Assembly: GCF_004016505.1 (NCBI RefSeq)
Contig: NZ_SACR01000005.1
Span: forward strand, 372,001 to 436,000
DNA: 64,000 bases
DNA from: Rubrivivax rivuli
GTDB taxonomy: Bacteria > Pseudomonadota > Gammaproteobacteria > Burkholderiales > Burkholderiaceae_C
Direction of reading: 5' to 3'
Shown: piece after piece, positions 11,181 through 18,420 of the stretch
Position numbering within the stretch: position 1 is the first letter of the stretch
Layout: the number at the start of each line of letters is the position of its first letter
The notes under the pieces: generated by a model
Databases searched by the model: none
The model's input: the letters and a program-made list of their open reading frames with translations, nothing else
Told to the model about the DNA's origin: nothing
Position numbers and translations under genes: made by a program

Positions 11181-12338
11181 GTGGATCCGAACACCACCGT
11201 CACCCTGCTGGCACTGAACCTGTTGTGCGTGGGTGGCCTGCTGCTCCTGATTGCAGGGCGCATGCCCGACCCAGCGGGGCTGCGCGATTTCGGCACCGGG
11301 GCGCTGGTCTTCGGCTTCAGCTATCTGCTGCGCCTGCAACTCGGCTTGGGCTCGGGCTCGGCGCTGGGGCTGCTGCCGGATGTCGGCATGATCTTCGCGA
11401 CGCTCAGCTTCGCCAACGGGCTGCGCCAGTTCACAGGGCGCGCCCCTCTGGGCCGGGGTCGTCTGGCCGCCGTGGTGGCGGTTTATGCCGCAGTGGCGCT
11501 GGGTGCCCTGCTGCTGGCCGGTGGGGTGGGGCGCCATGTGGTGCTGAACCTGGCGCTGGGCCTGGGTTACGTGCTGCTGGGCCTGGTGGCGCTGCGGGCG
11601 ACCCGCCGCGAGGTGCCGCTGCTGCGCACGCCACTGCGCCTGCTGGCCGGCCTGGTGGGGGTGCTGGGGCTGGTGACGGCCGCGCGTGGGCTGGTGATCC
11701 TGGCGCTGGGGCTGACGGCGGTGTTCGAAGGTGCGCTGGCCCAGGCCTACTACGGCTACAGCGTGGCCGTGACGGTGCTGCTGTGCCCCACGCTGCTGTG
11801 GATGGTGTTCCTGCGCCTGAACATGCGGCTGGGCGAACTCGCCACGCACGACGCGCTGACTGGCGCGCTCAACCGTCGTGGACTCGACGAGGGCCTGCTG
11901 CGCCTGCACGCGCAGCGCCCGTCGCCGCTGCTGGTGGCCATGCTGGTGGACATCGACCACTTCAAGCAAGTCAACGACCAGCAGGGCCACGCCACGGGTG
12001 ATGTGGTGCTGCGCGACATCGCCAAGACACTGGCCGAGGGCGTGCGCGGCGGTGACCTCGTGGCGCGCTGGGGCGGTGAAGAGTTTCTCGTCGTCGGCCA
12101 GGCCGGCGAGCCTGGGGCGGTGCAGGCTCTGGCCGAAAGGCTGCGCGCCCGGGTGCAATCCGCGGGCCTTGGCGAGCAGGGAACGCTGGCCTGTACGGTG
12201 AGCATCGGCGTCTCGGCGCCCTTCGCCGGGCCCGATGCTTGGGCCGCGGCCCTGCGCGCGGCCGATGCCGCGCTCTACGAGGCCAAACGCGCGGGGCGCA
12301 ACCGCGTGGTCTTCGCCCCGGGCCTCACCGCCAGCTGA
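11181..12338 (+). CDS. Membrane-anchored GGDEF diguanylate cyclase
   Basis: The start is GTG at 11181, just after the RDD gene. The N-terminal 215 residues form about six hydrophobic helices with no recognised sensor fold. The C-terminal domain starts DALTGALNRRGLDEG and contains DIDHFKQVND and an intact GGEEF active site. A product-inhibition I-site (RGGD) lies five residues before GGEEF, so it should make cyclic di-GMP and be subject to feedback. No EAL domain is present. The signal it senses is unknown. Confidence 0.93.
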   Translation: MDPNTTVTLLALNLLCVGGLLLLIAGRMPDPAGLRDFGTGALVFGFSYLLRLQLGLGSGSALGLLPDVGMIFATLSFANGLRQFTGRAPLGRGRLAAVVAVYAAVALGALLLAGGVGRHVVLNLALGLGYVLLGLVALRATRREVPLLRTPLRLLAGLVGVLGLVTAARGLVILALGLTAVFEGALAQAYYGYSVAVTVLLCPTLLWMVFLRLNMRLGELATHDALTGALNRRGLDEGLLRLHAQRPSPLLVAMLVDIDHFKQVNDQQGHATGDVVLRDIAKTLAEGVRGGDLVARWGGEEFLVVGQAGEPGAVQALAERLRARVQSAGLGEQGTLACTVSIGVSAPFAGPDAWAAALRAADAALYEAKRAGRNRVVFAPGLTAS

Positions 12339-12367
12339 CGCGGCCGGGCCTCCACGTTTGCCGCAGC

Positions 12368-12396
12368 TTGTGGCCGCTGGGTGGCCTGCCTAGACT
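12368..12396 (+). promoter_or_regulatory. Possible sigma-70 promoter of the Rieske operon
   Basis: TTGTGG (12368-12373) and TAGACT (12391-12396) are separated by 17 bases and lie just ahead of the ATG at 12407. Matches to consensus are partial (three and four of six), and the transcript would have almost no leader, so this is tentative. Confidence 0.3.
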
Positions 12397-12406
12397 GCCG
12401 CGCACG

Positions 12407-13810
12407 ATGCAAGCCGCCCTCAACGAACGCCTCACCCGCATCGGCCCCGGCACGCCCTGTGGAGAGCTGATGCGCCGCTACTGGCAGCCCGTGGCGCTGC
12501 TCGACGAGTTCGACCCCGCGCTCGACCCGCGCATGGCCGTGCGCCCGCTGAAGGCCGTGCGCCTGCTCGGGCAAGACCTGGTGCTCTTCCGCGACGAGGC
12601 CGGGCGCTGGGGCCTGCTCGACCGCGACTGCCCGCACCGCGGTGCCGACCTCGCCTATGCGCGCCACGAGGGCGACGGCCTCCGCTGCCCCTTCCACGGC
12701 TGGAAGTTCGACGCCAGCGGCCGCTGCCTGGAAACGCCCGCCGAGCCGCCGGTGAACGGCCAGCCCAGCACACTGTGCCAGCGCGTGCGCCAGCGCAGCT
12801 ACCCGCTGCGCCAGGTGGCCGGCGTGCTCTTCGCCTACTTGGGGCCCGAAGACCAGCCGCTGCCCGCGCTGCCGGCCTTCGATGCCTTCACCGCACCGGC
12901 CTCGCACCGCTTCGCCTTCAAGGGCCTGTGGCACGCCAACTGGCTGCAGGCCTTCGAAGTGGGCATCGACCCCGCGCACCCGAGCTTCCTGCACCGCTAC
13001 CTGGAAGACGAAGACGCCGACCCGGCGCGCGCCTACGGCCGCCAGTTCCGCGCCGCCAGCGCCGGCGAGGTGGCCGGCGAACGCTGGCCCATGACGCGCG
13101 TGATGCGTGAGTTCTGCAGCCCCGAGATCCAGCACGCCGAGGTGGCCCCCGGCCTCACGCGGCTGACGGCGCTGCGGCGCCTGAACGACGAGCTCACGCA
13201 CGTGCGCGTGACGCACGCCGCCTTCCCGCACACCTTCGTCATCCCCTTGAGCGAAACGCTCACCATCACGCAGCTGCACGTGCCGGTGGACGACACCCAC
13301 ACCTACTGGTACAGCTTCTTCACCAGCTTTGCCGGCCCGCTGGACCAGGCCACCATGCGCGCGCAGCGCCTGGCGCACATCAGCCTGCCCGACTACGTGC
13401 CCAAGAACGGCCGCCACAACCAGTGGAACTTCAACCCCGAAGAGCAGCGCTCGCGCACCTACCTCGGCATGGGCGAAGAAGACATCAACCTGCACGACCA
13501 ATGGGCCGTGGAGAGCATGGGCCCGATCCAGGACCGCACGCGCGAGCACCTGGGCACGAGCGACAAGGTGATCATGGCGAACCGGCGCACCTTGATGAAG
13601 GCCATCGACACTGTGGAAGCCGGCGGCACGCCGCCGATGGTGCTGGCGGCCGAGCAGGCCGCGGGGCTGCAAGGCCCCGACACCATCGACTGCATCGCGC
13701 CCACCGAAGGCTGGGCCGCGCATTGGCAGGCTGCCGCGGCAGCCAAGCGGGCCGGGGCGGCTTGGCTGGCGGATGCGACCGCTGCGGCCGCCGAACAGCA
13801 GCCCGCATGA
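12407..13810 (+). CDS. Rieske non-haem iron oxygenase, phthalate-dioxygenase-like alpha subunit
   Basis: This 467-residue oxygenase carries a Rieske [2Fe-2S] motif, CPH then CPFH 17 residues after the first His (near residues 78-98). The mononuclear iron site is DPAHPSFLH (D-x2-H-x4-H) near residue 190, in the context WLQAFEVGID. This layout is typical of single-subunit-type oxygenases such as phthalate 4,5-dioxygenase and aryl O- or N-demethylases, which take electrons from a reductase or ferredoxin partner. Its stop overlaps the start of a glutamine-synthetase-like gene by four bases, and a ferredoxin follows, so the three are translated together. No small (beta) subunit or reductase gene is adjacent. 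The substrate is unknown. Confidence 0.93.
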   Translation: MQAALNERLTRIGPGTPCGELMRRYWQPVALLDEFDPALDPRMAVRPLKAVRLLGQDLVLFRDEAGRWGLLDRDCPHRGADLAYARHEGDGLRCPFHGWKFDASGRCLETPAEPPVNGQPSTLCQRVRQRSYPLRQVAGVLFAYLGPEDQPLPALPAFDAFTAPASHRFAFKGLWHANWLQAFEVGIDPAHPSFLHRYLEDEDADPARAYGRQFRAASAGEVAGERWPMTRVMREFCSPEIQHAEVAPGLTRLTALRRLNDELTHVRVTHAAFPHTFVIPLSETLTITQLHVPVDDTHTYWYSFFTSFAGPLDQATMRAQRLAHISLPDYVPKNGRHNQWNFNPEEQRSRTYLGMGEEDINLHDQWAVESMGPIQDRTREHLGTSDKVIMANRRTLMKAIDTVEAGGTPPMVLAAEQAAGLQGPDTIDCIAPTEGWAAHWQAAAAAKRAGAAWLADATAAAAEQQPA

Positions 13811-15333
13811 GCCTCGCCCAGCGTTGCGGCGCGCACGGCCCGGCGCGCGAGGCGGCCTGCGCCAGCGTGCTGCAGCAGGTGCGCGATGCGGGCCTGCAGC
13901 AGGTGCGCGTGGCCTGGGCCGACCTGCAGGGCCAGCACCGCTGCAAGACCCTGCCGGTGGCCGGTGCCGATGGCCAAGCCGCGCTGGCCGCGGCGCTGCA
14001 GGGTGGCATCGGCATGGTCAGCACCTTGCTGCTGAAGGACAGCAGCGACCGCACCGCGCTGCCGGTGTTCGAGGCCGGCGCGCTGGCCGCCGTGCCCGGC
14101 CTGGCGGGCTACGGCGCGGCCAACAACGTGCTGTTGCTGCCGGCGCCCGAGAGCTTCACCGTGCTGCCCTGGGCGCCGCAGGTGGGCTGGCTGCGGGCCG
14201 AGCCCTGGTGGCCCGACGGCCGCCCCGTGGCTGCCGACCCGCGGCGCGTGCTGCAGCAGGCGCTGGCCGAGTTGGCGGCTTTCGAGGGCAGGGGCTGCAC
14301 GCTGCGCTGCGGGTTGGAGCTGGAGTTCCATGTCCACCGCATGACCGACGACAGCCTCACGGCTGACGGCCCGTCCGCCGGCGCCTGGCCGGCCGAAGCG
14401 CCCGCGCTGCGCCACACCCACCCGGGCTGGCAGCTGCTGAGCGAAGCGCACACCGACGCCTGCGACGAGGTGCTGCAGACCGTGCAGCGCACCGCACTCG
14501 GCCTGGGCCTGCCGCTGCGTTCGCTGGAAATCGAGATGGGCCCGAGCCAGTTCGAGGCCGTCTTCGCACCCACCGATGCGCTCACCGCGGCCGACCAGGC
14601 CCTGGCCTTTCGCAACGGCCTGCGCCAGGCGCTGCGGCGCGTTGGCTACCACGCCAGTTTCGCCTGCAAGCCGCCGCTGGCCGGCAGCGTGGGCAGCGGC
14701 TGGCACCTGCATCAGTCGCTGGTGGACGCACAAGGCCGCAACGCCTTCATGCCGCTGGCAGGCGGGCGCGCCGAACGGCCGGCCCACGACGCCCAGCGCT
14801 GGCTCTCGGCCACCGGCGCGCACTGGCTGGCCGGGCTGCTGGCGCACGTACGCGGCCTCACGGCGCTGTGTGCGCCCAGCATCCCGGCCTATGCGCGCTA
14901 CCAGGGCGGCGTGATGGCGCCGCGCGCGGCGGTCTGGGGCCGCGACAACCGCGGCGCGATGCTGCGCGTGGTGGGCAACGACGCCGCCGACGAGACCGAC
15001 ACCGCCACGCGCGTCGAGAACCGCCTGGCCGAGCCCTTGGCCAACCCCTACCTCATGCTGGCCGGGCAGGTGTTCGCCGGCCTGCACGGCCTGCGCATCG
15101 CACTGCCAGCCCCGGCCGGCAGTGAGGCGCCCTACGACCCCGCGCACCCTGCGCTGCCGGCCACGCTCGACGAAGCCCTCGTGGCGTTGGAAGCCGACCC
15201 TGTGCTGATGCAGGGCCTGGGCGCGCCCATGGCCGCGGTCTACGCCGCGGTGCGCCGGCAGGAACTGGCGCGCCATGCGGCTGCTACGGACAAGACCGAG
15301 TGGGAACGCAGGGAATACTTCGCCAGATCCTGA
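13807..15333 (+). CDS. Glutamine-synthetase-like ligase, probably gamma-glutamylating an amine
   Basis: The ATG at 13807 gives 508 residues. Glutamine-synthetase active-site regions are present in order: CGLELEFH with both metal-binding Glu residues (near 177), GSGWHLHQSL (near 298), an NRGAMLRV segment, and RVENRLAEPLANPYL. There is no adenylylation-type Tyr context, and flanking residues differ from housekeeping GlnA. This places it among the GlnA-like ligases that join glutamate to amines (PuuA, gamma-glutamylanilide or isopropylamide synthetases). It overlaps the Rieske oxygenase gene and precedes a ferredoxin and a TRAP transporter. I infer that it activates an imported amine before or after oxygenation. 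Confidence 0.88.
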   Translation: MSLAQRCGAHGPAREAACASVLQQVRDAGLQQVRVAWADLQGQHRCKTLPVAGADGQAALAAALQGGIGMVSTLLLKDSSDRTALPVFEAGALAAVPGLAGYGAANNVLLLPAPESFTVLPWAPQVGWLRAEPWWPDGRPVAADPRRVLQQALAELAAFEGRGCTLRCGLELEFHVHRMTDDSLTADGPSAGAWPAEAPALRHTHPGWQLLSEAHTDACDEVLQTVQRTALGLGLPLRSLEIEMGPSQFEAVFAPTDALTAADQALAFRNGLRQALRRVGYHASFACKPPLAGSVGSGWHLHQSLVDAQGRNAFMPLAGGRAERPAHDAQRWLSATGAHWLAGLLAHVRGLTALCAPSIPAYARYQGGVMAPRAAVWGRDNRGAMLRVVGNDAADETDTATRVENRLAEPLANPYLMLAGQVFAGLHGLRIALPAPAGSEAPYDPAHPALPATLDEALVALEADPVLMQGLGAPMAAVYAAVRRQELARHAAATDKTEWERREYFARS

Positions 15334-15360
15334 GGCCGTCAACGGGCCCACAACAACGAC

Positions 15361-15690
15361 ATGACCAAGATCCAACTCCACTTGCAGGACAAGGACGGGA
15401 CCCTGCACACCGTGCAGGCCCGCGTGGGCCGCAGCCTGATGCACGCGGCCGTCGACTCCGGGCTCGACGGCATGGCGGCCGACTGCGGCGGCAGCCTCAG
15501 CTGCGCCACCTGCCACGTCATCGTGGCGCCGGCCTGGGCCGAGCAGTTGCCCGAGCCCGCCGCCGATGAACTGGCGATGCTGGAGATGACTGCCGCCCCG
15601 CTGGAGCCGGGCAGCCGGCTGTCGTGCCAGATCCGCCTGAGCACCGCGCTCGACGGGCTGCAAGCCCGCATGCCCGCCACCCAGTACTGA
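15361..15690 (+). CDS. [2Fe-2S] ferredoxin, adrenodoxin/putidaredoxin type
   Basis: This 109-residue protein has cluster ligands spaced C-x5-C-x2-C (CGGSLSCATC, near residues 42-51) with a fourth Cys in LSCQIRL. That spacing belongs to the adrenodoxin/putidaredoxin class rather than plant-type ferredoxins (C-x4-C). Such ferredoxins pass single electrons from an FAD reductase to an oxygenase. Lying 27 bases after the ligase gene in the same operon, it is the likely electron donor for the Rieske oxygenase at 12407-13810. No reductase gene lies in the window, so that partner must be encoded elsewhere. Confidence 0.93.
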   Translation: MTKIQLHLQDKDGTLHTVQARVGRSLMHAAVDSGLDGMAADCGGSLSCATCHVIVAPAWAEQLPEPAADELAMLEMTAAPLEPGSRLSCQIRLSTALDGLQARMPATQY

Positions 15691-15713
15691 CCCCCCCCGA
15701 AAGCCGCCGCCCC

Positions 15714-16193
15714 ATGCGTTTGCTCTCCACCCTGGCGCGGCTGTGTGCCGTGCTGGCCGGTGTGCTGCTGACGGTCATCACGCTGATGACCTGCGCCAGC
15801 CTCATCGGCCGCAACACCACCGGCTGGACGCTGGTGGGCGACTTCGAACTCAGCGGCGCCGCGGCGGGCGCGGCCATCGCGCTGTTCATGCCCTGGTGCC
15901 AGGTGCGGCGCGGGCACATCCTGGTGGACTTCTTCACCTCGCGCGCCAGCGCCGCCACGCAGAGCGCGCTGGACCGCGTTGGTGCGCTGCTGCTGGGCCT
16001 TGTGATGGCGCTGCTGGCCTGGCGCACCACGCTGGGCGGGCTGAACGCGTGGAACACGCAGTCGACCACGATGATGATGGGCCTGCCCGAGTGGATCGTC
16101 TACGCCGGCATGGTGCCGCCGCTGGCGCTGACGGCGCTGATCGCGCTGCTGCAGGCGCTGCGCGGCTTTGACGAGGAAGGGGCTGTGGCATGA
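15714..16193 (+). CDS. TRAP transporter small membrane subunit (DctQ)
   Basis: This 159-residue protein has four predicted membrane helices and a conserved central region with GDFELSG and a cytoplasmic MPWCQVRRGHILVDFF stretch typical of DctQ. TRAP systems import organic acids and other solutes with a sodium or proton gradient, using a periplasmic receptor. The stop overlaps the DctM start by four bases. The genes lie directly after the oxygenase/ligase/ferredoxin set, so the transporter probably imports that pathway's substrate. No receptor (DctP) gene lies in this operon. Confidence 0.92.
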   Translation: MRLLSTLARLCAVLAGVLLTVITLMTCASLIGRNTTGWTLVGDFELSGAAAGAAIALFMPWCQVRRGHILVDFFTSRASAATQSALDRVGALLLGLVMALLAWRTTLGGLNAWNTQSTTMMMGLPEWIVYAGMVPPLALTALIALLQALRGFDEEGAVA

Positions 16194-17506
16194 GCCCCAT
16201 CACCCTGGCCTTGATGATCTTCGCGGTGATGCTGGTGCTGATGGCGCTGCGCACGCCCATCGCCATTGCGATGTTCGCCGCCGGCTGCACCGGCTATGTG
16301 CTGCAGGCCGGCTGGCTGCCGCTGGCGAACTTCCTCAACACGCAGGCCTTCGCGCGTTTCGCGAGCTACGACCTGAGCGTGATCCCGCTCTTCATCCTGA
16401 TGGGCAACTTCGCCACGCAGGGTGGCCTTTCGCGGGCGCTGTTCCAGTTCGCGGCGGCGGTGATGGCCCGTTTCAAGGGCGGGCTGGCCATGGCTTCCGT
16501 GCTGGCCTGCGGGGCCTTCGGCGCCATCTGCGGCAGCAGCGTGGCCACGGCGGCCACCATCACGCAGGTGGCGCTGCCCGAGATGCGCCGGCATGGCTAC
16601 AGCGGGCGCCTGTCCACCGGCGCGCTGGCCGCCGGCGGCACGCTGGGCATCCTGATCCCGCCCTCGGTGCCGCTGGTCATCTACGCCATCCTCACCGAGC
16701 AGAATATCGCCAAGCTCTTCGCCGCAGCCATGGTGCCGGGGCTGATCGCGGTGCTGGGCTACCTCATCGCCATCGCGGTGTACGTGCGCCTGGTGCCGGG
16801 CCACGCGCCCGAGCATGAAGAGGTGCCCAAGCTCACGCTGCAGGCGCTGTCGGGCATCGTGCCCATCGCGCTGGTCTTCCTCATCGTCTTCGGCGGCATC
16901 TACAGCGGCAAGTTCACGCCCACCGAAGGTGCGGCCGTGGGCGCGGCGGCCACCTTCGTGGCGGCGCTGCTCAAGCGTGAGATCACCTGGGCCGGCTTCA
17001 AGCAGTGTTTCCTGGCCACGGCCGAGACCTCGGCCATGATCTTCATGATCTTCCTGGGTGCCGACCTGATGAACTCGGCACTGGCGCTCACGCAGGTGCC
17101 CGGCCAACTGGCCGGCGTGGTGCAGGGCTGGGGCCTGCCGCCGCTGGCCGTGGTGGGCGCCATCCTGCTCTTCTACGTGGTGCTGGGTGCGGTGATGGAC
17201 GAGCTGAGCATGATCCTGCTCACCATCCCCATCTTCTTCCCGGTGGTGATGGGCCTGGATTTCGGCCTGCCGCGCGAGAGCGTGGCGCTGTGGTTCGGCA
17301 TCATGGTGCTGATGACGGTGGGCTTCGGCATGCTGGCGCCGCCGGTGGGCTTGAACGTCTACGTCGTCAACGGCATGGCGCGCGACGTGCCCATCGCCGA
17401 AAGCTACAAGGGCGTGATGCCCTTCCTGCTGAGCGACACCGTGCGAACGCTGCTGCTGCTGTTCTTCCCGCCGCTCAGCCTCTGGCTGGTGAAGTACGTG
17501 GGCTAG
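16190..17506 (+). CDS. TRAP transporter large permease subunit (DctM)
   Basis: This 438-residue protein has about twelve hydrophobic helices and the DctM hallmarks: an early stretch with IPLFILMGNFATQGGLS, CGAFGAICGSSVATAATI, LIPPSVPLVIYAILTEQNI, and the C-terminal APPVGLNVYVVNGMA. It is the ion-coupled channel subunit that works with DctQ. It is the last gene of the operon that starts at 12407. After the stop, 125 bases lead to the PEP-CTERM gene and contain that gene's sigma-54 promoter. Confidence 0.95.
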   Translation: MSPITLALMIFAVMLVLMALRTPIAIAMFAAGCTGYVLQAGWLPLANFLNTQAFARFASYDLSVIPLFILMGNFATQGGLSRALFQFAAAVMARFKGGLAMASVLACGAFGAICGSSVATAATITQVALPEMRRHGYSGRLSTGALAAGGTLGILIPPSVPLVIYAILTEQNIAKLFAAAMVPGLIAVLGYLIAIAVYVRLVPGHAPEHEEVPKLTLQALSGIVPIALVFLIVFGGIYSGKFTPTEGAAVGAAATFVAALLKREITWAGFKQCFLATAETSAMIFMIFLGADLMNSALALTQVPGQLAGVVQGWGLPPLAVVGAILLFYVVLGAVMDELSMILLTIPIFFPVVMGLDFGLPRESVALWFGIMVLMTVGFGMLAPPVGLNVYVVNGMARDVPIAESYKGVMPFLLSDTVRTLLLLFFPPLSLWLVKYVG

Positions 17507-17578
17507 GGCCGGGCGACCCGCCGATCCTCCCGACGCATGACGCGCCACCGAGGTGGGCGGTATCCACGGCGCGGGCGC

Positions 17579-17594
17579 TGGCCGACAATTTGCA
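17579..17594 (+). promoter_or_regulatory. Sigma-54 (RpoN) promoter upstream of PEP-CTERM gene
   Basis: The -24 element TGGC (17579-17582) and -12 element TTGCA (17590-17594) have the invariant GG and GC separated by exactly ten bases. The -12 half is perfect and the -24 half keeps TGGC. The predicted transcript would begin near 17605, about 27 bases before the ATG at 17632, with AGGAAAT as ribosome binding site. Confidence 0.6.
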
Positions 17595-17631
17595 CGCGGT
17601 TACACCATCGCAGCACCCTCAGGAAATCCCC

Positions 17632-18390
17632 ATGATCAAGCACGTCCGCCCGCTCGCCCGAGCCGCCACGCTGGGCCTGGCAGCCCTCGCCCTGGCGCCG
17701 CTGGCCTCCGCGGCGATCGTCACCGGCAACTGGGACCCCAAGCTCCCCTCGTCGTTCGGCAACTACGGCTGGACGGCCACCGTGAACGTCAGCGTCGACC
17801 CGGCCTGCGCTGTCGGCACGCAAGCGCTGACCATCGTCAACCTGCTGGGTTTCAGTTTCGGCTGCAACACCGCGACGCCCACCACGGCGTTCCGCATCCT
17901 CAGCGCTGAAGTCGGCATCTACAACTACAGCACGAACGTCATCGTCGACGTGCTGCGCTTCAACCGCAATTCCTTCGGCGAATTCATCGTCGGCGAGCTC
18001 CAGCTGGGGCCGAACGGCTCCATCATGTCCCTGGTGACCCCGGCCGATTCAGACATCCAGGGCAGCAGCATCGTGTTTGCCGACGGCTTCCGGTACGACT
18101 TCAGGCTCGACCTGCCCGGCGCCGATCCGAAGCTCAAGTACCGCCGGGACAACGCCTCTTTCCTCACGCCCTTCACCACCGCCACCGAGCCTGTCACCGA
18201 ACGGCGCTTCGTCGTCGACACCACCTCGACCGCAGCGCAGGTGGTGGCGGCCACCCGCCTGGAGATCGGCCAGACCATCTTCGCGGTGCCGGAGCCTGGC
18301 TCGCTGGCCCTGGCGCTGCTGGCCCTGGGTGCGGCCGGTGTGGCGGCACGCCGTCGCATCGGGTTGCCGCGCGCGCTGCCGGCGGCCTGA
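17632..18390 (+). CDS. Exported PEP-CTERM sorting-domain protein
   Basis: This 252-residue protein has an N-terminal signal peptide (hydrophobic stretch ending ASA near residue 28) and a C-terminal sorting tag of the PEP-CTERM type: VPEPGSLALALLALG, a hydrophobic helix, then ARRR. Such proteins are cut and anchored or released by an exosortase, usually in bacteria that make an extracellular polysaccharide. The mature part has no known fold; it is rich in beta-strand-like Val/Ile/Thr stretches and has two Cys residues. A sigma-54-type promoter lies upstream. No exosortase is encoded in the window. Confidence 0.88.
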   Translation: MIKHVRPLARAATLGLAALALAPLASAAIVTGNWDPKLPSSFGNYGWTATVNVSVDPACAVGTQALTIVNLLGFSFGCNTATPTTAFRILSAEVGIYNYSTNVIVDVLRFNRNSFGEFIVGELQLGPNGSIMSLVTPADSDIQGSSIVFADGFRYDFRLDLPGADPKLKYRRDNASFLTPFTTATEPVTERRFVVDTTSTAAQVVAATRLEIGQTIFAVPEPGSLALALLALGAAGVAARRRIGLPRALPAA

Positions 18391-18399
18391 AACTGGCCT

Positions 18400-18416
18400 G
18401 GCGCCGCTCCGGCGCC
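18400..18416. terminator. GC hairpin between convergent genes
   Basis: A perfect 7-bp inverted repeat (GGCGCCG / CGGCGCC) with a 3-base loop sits between the PEP-CTERM stop at 18390 and the end of the minus-strand gene at 18421. There is no run of T, so it is a candidate for a bidirectional terminator only. Confidence 0.4.
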
Positions 18417-18420
18417 TGTC

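Noticed and set aside
13459-15663. A 734-codon minus-strand frame opposite the Rieske/ligase/ferredoxin genes
   Set aside because: It is rich in His, Gln, Arg and Ala and has no motifs; the plus strand carries complete conserved enzymes with overlapping starts and stops.
15714-17506. TRAP-T genes as part of a mobile catabolic island
   Set aside because: Base composition looks the same as the flanks and no mobility genes or flanking repeats were seen.
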